A stretch of DNA of 7,426 nucleotides from contig CAMOOZ010000022.1 in the NCBI GenBank assembly GCA_946621895.1, positions 1-7,426 of the forward strand, written 5' to 3'. Positions 5,417-7,426 of the stretch are shown here, one piece after another. The translations under genes were made by a program, and so were the position numbers. The DNA is from an uncultured Lachnospiraceae bacterium. Its GTDB lineage: Bacteria; Bacillota_A; Clostridia; Lachnospirales; Lachnospiraceae. Under the pieces are notes generated by a model, which did no database searches, was not told the origin of the DNA, and saw only the letters and a list, made by a program, of their open reading frames with translations. Numbering within the stretch: the stretch's first letter is position 1; the number at the start of each line of letters is the position of its first letter.

Positions 5417-6802
5417 ATGAAAAAAGTTTTAGGTTTCGCACTCTCCCTCACCATGGCGGGCATGCTTGTTGCCTGCGGCGGTGCACAGGGAGGAAACACT
5501 GCTGCACCTGCAGCTGATGCAGGCGCAGCCACGGAAGCTCCTGCAGCCGATGCAGCTGCCACTGATGCAGCAGCCACGGAAGCTCCTGCAGCAGAGGCCG
5601 AAGCTCCTGCAGCAGAGGCTGAGGCTCCCGCAGCAGAGGCCACCGGCAATGCCGCAAAGCCTCTTTGCTGGTTCAACCGTCAGCCTTCCAACAGCACCAC
5701 CGGTGAGCTGGATATGGCTGCGCTGAATTTCAATGACAAGACCTATTATGTTGGCTTCGATGCAAACCAGGGCGCACAGCTGCAGGGCCAGATGATCGCT
5801 GATTATCTGACTGCCGGCACCGCTGATCTGGACCGCAACGGCGATGGCATCATCGGTTATGTCCTTGCCATCGGCGATATCGGCCACAATGATTCCATTG
5901 CACGTACCCGTGGTGCAAGAGAAGCTCTTGGCACCGCTGTGGATGCAGGCGGCGCAACGGATCCTACACCTGCAGGCACGAACCTTGACGGCACCGCCAC
6001 TGTGGTACAGGATGGTTCCATCACCATCGCCGGAAAGGATTATATCGTCCGTGAGCTGGCTTCTCAGGAAATGAAGAACTCCGCCGGAGCTACCTGGGAT
6101 GCAGCCACTGCCGGAAACGCGATCAGCACCTGGTCCGCTTCCTTTGGCGATCAGATCGATGTGGTCGTCTCCAACAACGACGGTATGGCAATGTCCATCT
6201 TCAACTCCTGGTCCAAGGCGAACAAGGTTCCTACCTTCGGTTATGATGCAAACAGCGACGCTGTGGCAGCCATCGCAGAGGGCTACGGCGGCACGATCAG
6301 CCAGCACGCCGATGTGCAGGCTTACCTGACCCTCAGGGTCCTTCGCAACGCCCTTGACGGCGTGGATATCGACACCGGTATCGGCACTCCCGATGATGCG
6401 GGCAATGTGCTTACCGATGAGGACTACTACTACAATGCGGACGAGCGTTCCTACTATGCATTGAACCTGGCCGTGACCGCTGATAACTATAAGGATTTCA
6501 TGGATGCGACCAAGACCTACGCGCCCGTGTCCAATCAGCTGGATGAGGCTGCTCATGCCACGAAGAATGTCTGGCTTGACATCTACAATGCAGCGGATAA
6601 CTTCCTGAGCTCGACCTATCAGCCGCTTCTGGAGAACTATGACGATCTGCTGAACCTGAATGTCGAGTACATCGGCGGTGACGGTCAGACCGAATCCAAC
6701 ATCACCAACCGTCTGGGCAATCCTGACCAGTATGACGCATACGCGATCAACATGGTGAAGACGGACAACGCCGCTTCCTATACGGCGATTCTGAGCCAGT
6801 AA
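5417..6802 (+). CDS. mglB: Circularly permuted MglB-like sugar-binding lipoprotein
   Basis: A 461-aa substrate-binding protein of a sugar ABC transporter, anchored outside the membrane. The signal peptide ends in lipobox LVAC (Cys20). An Ala/Glu/Pro-rich tether spans about 21-80. The binding domain follows in permuted order. Residues ~81-364 match E. coli MglB from about 85 to its C-terminus: CWFNRQPS (Asn87 = Asn91), the Ca2+ loop DRNGDGIIG (139-147), GHNDSIAR (His157, Asp159, Arg163 = His152, Asp154, Arg158), Trp227 (= Trp183), SNNDGMAM (Asn254 = Asn211) and FGYDAN (Asp277 = Asp236). Asn256 is replaced by Gln296, and Ca2+ ligand Glu205 by Asp248. A linker (~365-384) leads to residues 385-461, which match MglB ~5-83: IYNAADNF (Asp394 = Asp14, Phe396 = Phe16) and YAINMVKTDNAASYTAIL. 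The ligand is probably galactose or glucose. ATG 5417 has GGAGG 9 nt upstream. A strong terminator and an MglA-like ATPase gene follow. Matching is from memory, by eye. Confidence 0.9.
   Translation: MKKVLGFALSLTMAGMLVACGGAQGGNTAAPAADAGAATEAPAADAAATDAAATEAPAAEAEAPAAEAEAPAAEATGNAAKPLCWFNRQPSNSTTGELDMAALNFNDKTYYVGFDANQGAQLQGQMIADYLTAGTADLDRNGDGIIGYVLAIGDIGHNDSIARTRGAREALGTAVDAGGATDPTPAGTNLDGTATVVQDGSITIAGKDYIVRELASQEMKNSAGATWDAATAGNAISTWSASFGDQIDVVVSNNDGMAMSIFNSWSKANKVPTFGYDANSDAVAAIAEGYGGTISQHADVQAYLTLRVLRNALDGVDIDTGIGTPDDAGNVLTDEDYYYNADERSYYALNLAVTADNYKDFMDATKTYAPVSNQLDEAAHATKNVWLDIYNAADNFLSSTYQPLLENYDDLLNLNVEYIGGDGQTESNITNRLGNPDQYDAYAINMVKTDNAASYTAILSQ
5579..5641 (+). repeat. Three tandem 21-bp repeats in the tether
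   Basis: Three consecutive 21-bp units (5579-5599, 5600-5620, 5621-5641) each encode EAPAAEA, residues 55-75 of the binding lipoprotein. The first two differ only at the last base and the third by a few synonymous changes. A related single unit encoding EAPAADA lies at 5534-5554. The repeats lengthen the flexible tether between the lipidated Cys and the folded domain, and could change copy number by slippage without a frameshift. Confidence 0.9.
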
Positions 6803-6820
6803 TACGGCAGTAAAAAATGG

Positions 6821-6855
6821 AAAGGTTGTGGGGCTTTGCCCCACAACCTTTTTTT
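6821..6855 (+). terminator. Strong intrinsic terminator between mglB and mglA
   Basis: AAAGGTTGTGGGGC (6821-6834) pairs perfectly over 14 bp with GCCCCACAACCTTT (6838-6851) around a TTT loop, followed by a T-run (6849-6855). It lies 18 nt after the binding-protein stop and 49 nt before the ATPase start, and no promoter is evident between. Such intra-operon terminators usually let only some transcripts continue, so binding protein is made in excess over the membrane and ATPase parts; the stem also protects the 3' end. Confidence 0.95.
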
Positions 6856-6904
6856 AAATGTGGGAACAGCAACGATTCAGTAAGGATCATCAGGGGTATA
6901 ACAT

Positions 6905-7426
6905 ATGGCAGGAAAGGAAAACGATATCATCCTCTCCATCCGCGGGATGTCGAAATCCTTCGGCAGGAACAGGGTGTTGGACAGGATCAATCTGGATGTG
7001 AAACGGGGCACCGTCATGGGTCTGATGGGGGAAAACGGCGCCGGGAAATCCACGATGATGAAGTGCCTTTTCGGTACTTATCAGAAGGATGAGGGCAGCA
7101 TTTTCCTGGACGGACGGGAGGTGAGCTTCTCCGGCCCCAAGGATGCGCTGGAAAACGGGATCGCGATGGTGCACCAGGAGCTGAATCAGTGCCTGGAGCG
7201 CAGCGTCGTGGATAATCTGTTTCTCGGGCGTTATCCGAAGACCTCTCTTGGGATGGTCGATGAGGGGAGAATGAAAAAGGAGGCGGCGGATCTTTTCCGA
7301 AGCCTTGGCATGACCGTCAATCTGACTGCGCCGATGCGGACGATCAATTTTGCCCAACTTGGCATGAGCTCGACGGTAACACACATTTCCTATCATTCAC
7401 AGATAACCGCACTGTATCAGCCCACA
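6905..7426 (+). CDS. mglA: Sugar ABC transporter ATPase, 5' part
   Basis: The first 174 residues of a MglA/RbsA-type ATPase, open to the right edge; the family is usually ~500 aa with two nucleotide-binding domains, so about two thirds is missing. Seen: a typical first domain, SIRGMSKSFGRNRVLD, Walker A GENGAGKST (42-50), the segment FSGPKDALENGIAMVHQELN with Q-loop Gln91, and FLGRYP. After about residue 146 the match decays. Where MglA/RbsA proteins have a degenerate signature followed by a hydrophobic strand and Asp-Glu-Pro-Thr, this one reads INFAQLGMSSTVTH and then LYQPT, with Tyr171-Gln172 in place of the Walker B Asp-Glu. The frame stays open and length is kept. Either the end of the sequence is unreliable or domain 1 is catalytically altered. 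AGGGG (6892-6896) lies 8 nt before ATG 6905. It would energise uptake with the binding protein and a permease expected beyond the edge. Confidence 0.88.
   Translation, partial: MAGKENDIILSIRGMSKSFGRNRVLDRINLDVKRGTVMGLMGENGAGKSTMMKCLFGTYQKDEGSIFLDGREVSFSGPKDALENGIAMVHQELNQCLERSVVDNLFLGRYPKTSLGMVDEGRMKKEAADLFRSLGMTVNLTAPMRTINFAQLGMSSTVTHISYHSQITALYQPT

Noticed and set aside
5331..5420. A possible 29-codon leader peptide whose TGA overlaps the binding-protein ATG (ATGA)
   Set aside because: There is no ribosome binding site before ATG 5331, the peptide looks non-biological, and its start lies inside the predicted leader stem.
5429..6844. A 471-codon open frame on the minus strand opposite the binding-protein gene
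   Set aside because: It is an antisense shadow caused by the codon bias of the real gene. It is Cys/Ile/Val-rich with no recognisable domain, and the + strand frame has clear MglB motifs, a lipobox and a ribosome binding site.
1..7426. Search by eye for tRNA or rRNA genes, CRISPR arrays, insertion sequences and phage or defence genes
   Set aside because: No regularly spaced repeats, transposase-like frames, terminal inverted repeats or tRNA cloverleaf signals were seen; the window is ordinary chromosomal DNA apart from the points reported.

Overview
The window looks like chromosomal DNA of a gut-type Clostridia bacterium, most likely a Lachnospiraceae relative. The basis is strong GGAGG-type ribosome binding sites, lipoproteins with clear Cys lipoboxes, moderately high GC, a SEC-C protein of a type common in that group, and a MglB/MglA-type sugar ABC system. 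The taxonomic call is inference from gene style, not from a marker gene.

Layout. Bases 1-3158 hold a co-directional run on the + strand: the 3' part of a DRE-TIM/HMGL-like aldolase, an unrecognised 196-aa protein, a small secreted lipoprotein, and an adenylosuccinate synthetase (purA) that starts 4 nt after the lipoprotein stop. An intrinsic terminator beginning in the purA stop codon closes the run. Bases 3220-4466 hold a YihX-like HAD phosphatase and a SEC-C zinc-motif protein, ending in a hairpin that can terminate from both sides. A minus-strand 163-aa protein (4601-5092) converges on it and has its own promoter. Bases 5093-5416 are intergenic: divergent promoters and a structured leader of about 165 nt. 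Bases 5417-7426 hold a sugar ABC transporter operon: an abundant-type substrate-binding lipoprotein, a very strong intrinsic terminator that probably lowers downstream expression, and the start of the ATPase gene, which runs off the window.

The main discovery is the substrate-binding protein at 5417-6802. It carries essentially all landmarks of the galactose/glucose-binding protein MglB, but in circularly permuted order. The part matching E. coli MglB residues of about 85-309 comes first, right after a lipoprotein signal and an Ala/Glu/Pro-rich tether. The part matching residues of about 5-83, including the Asp14 and Phe16 sugar contacts, is at the C-terminus. A linker of about 20 residues joins the ancestral C- and N-termini. 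Nearly every sugar contact and the Ca2+ loop are kept, so the protein is probably functional.

Secondary points are a PurA with several changed IMP/GTP-pocket residues, a possibly regulatory leader RNA before the transporter, and an ATPase fragment whose last ~85 bases lose the Walker B Asp-Glu, which may be a sequence-end artefact.
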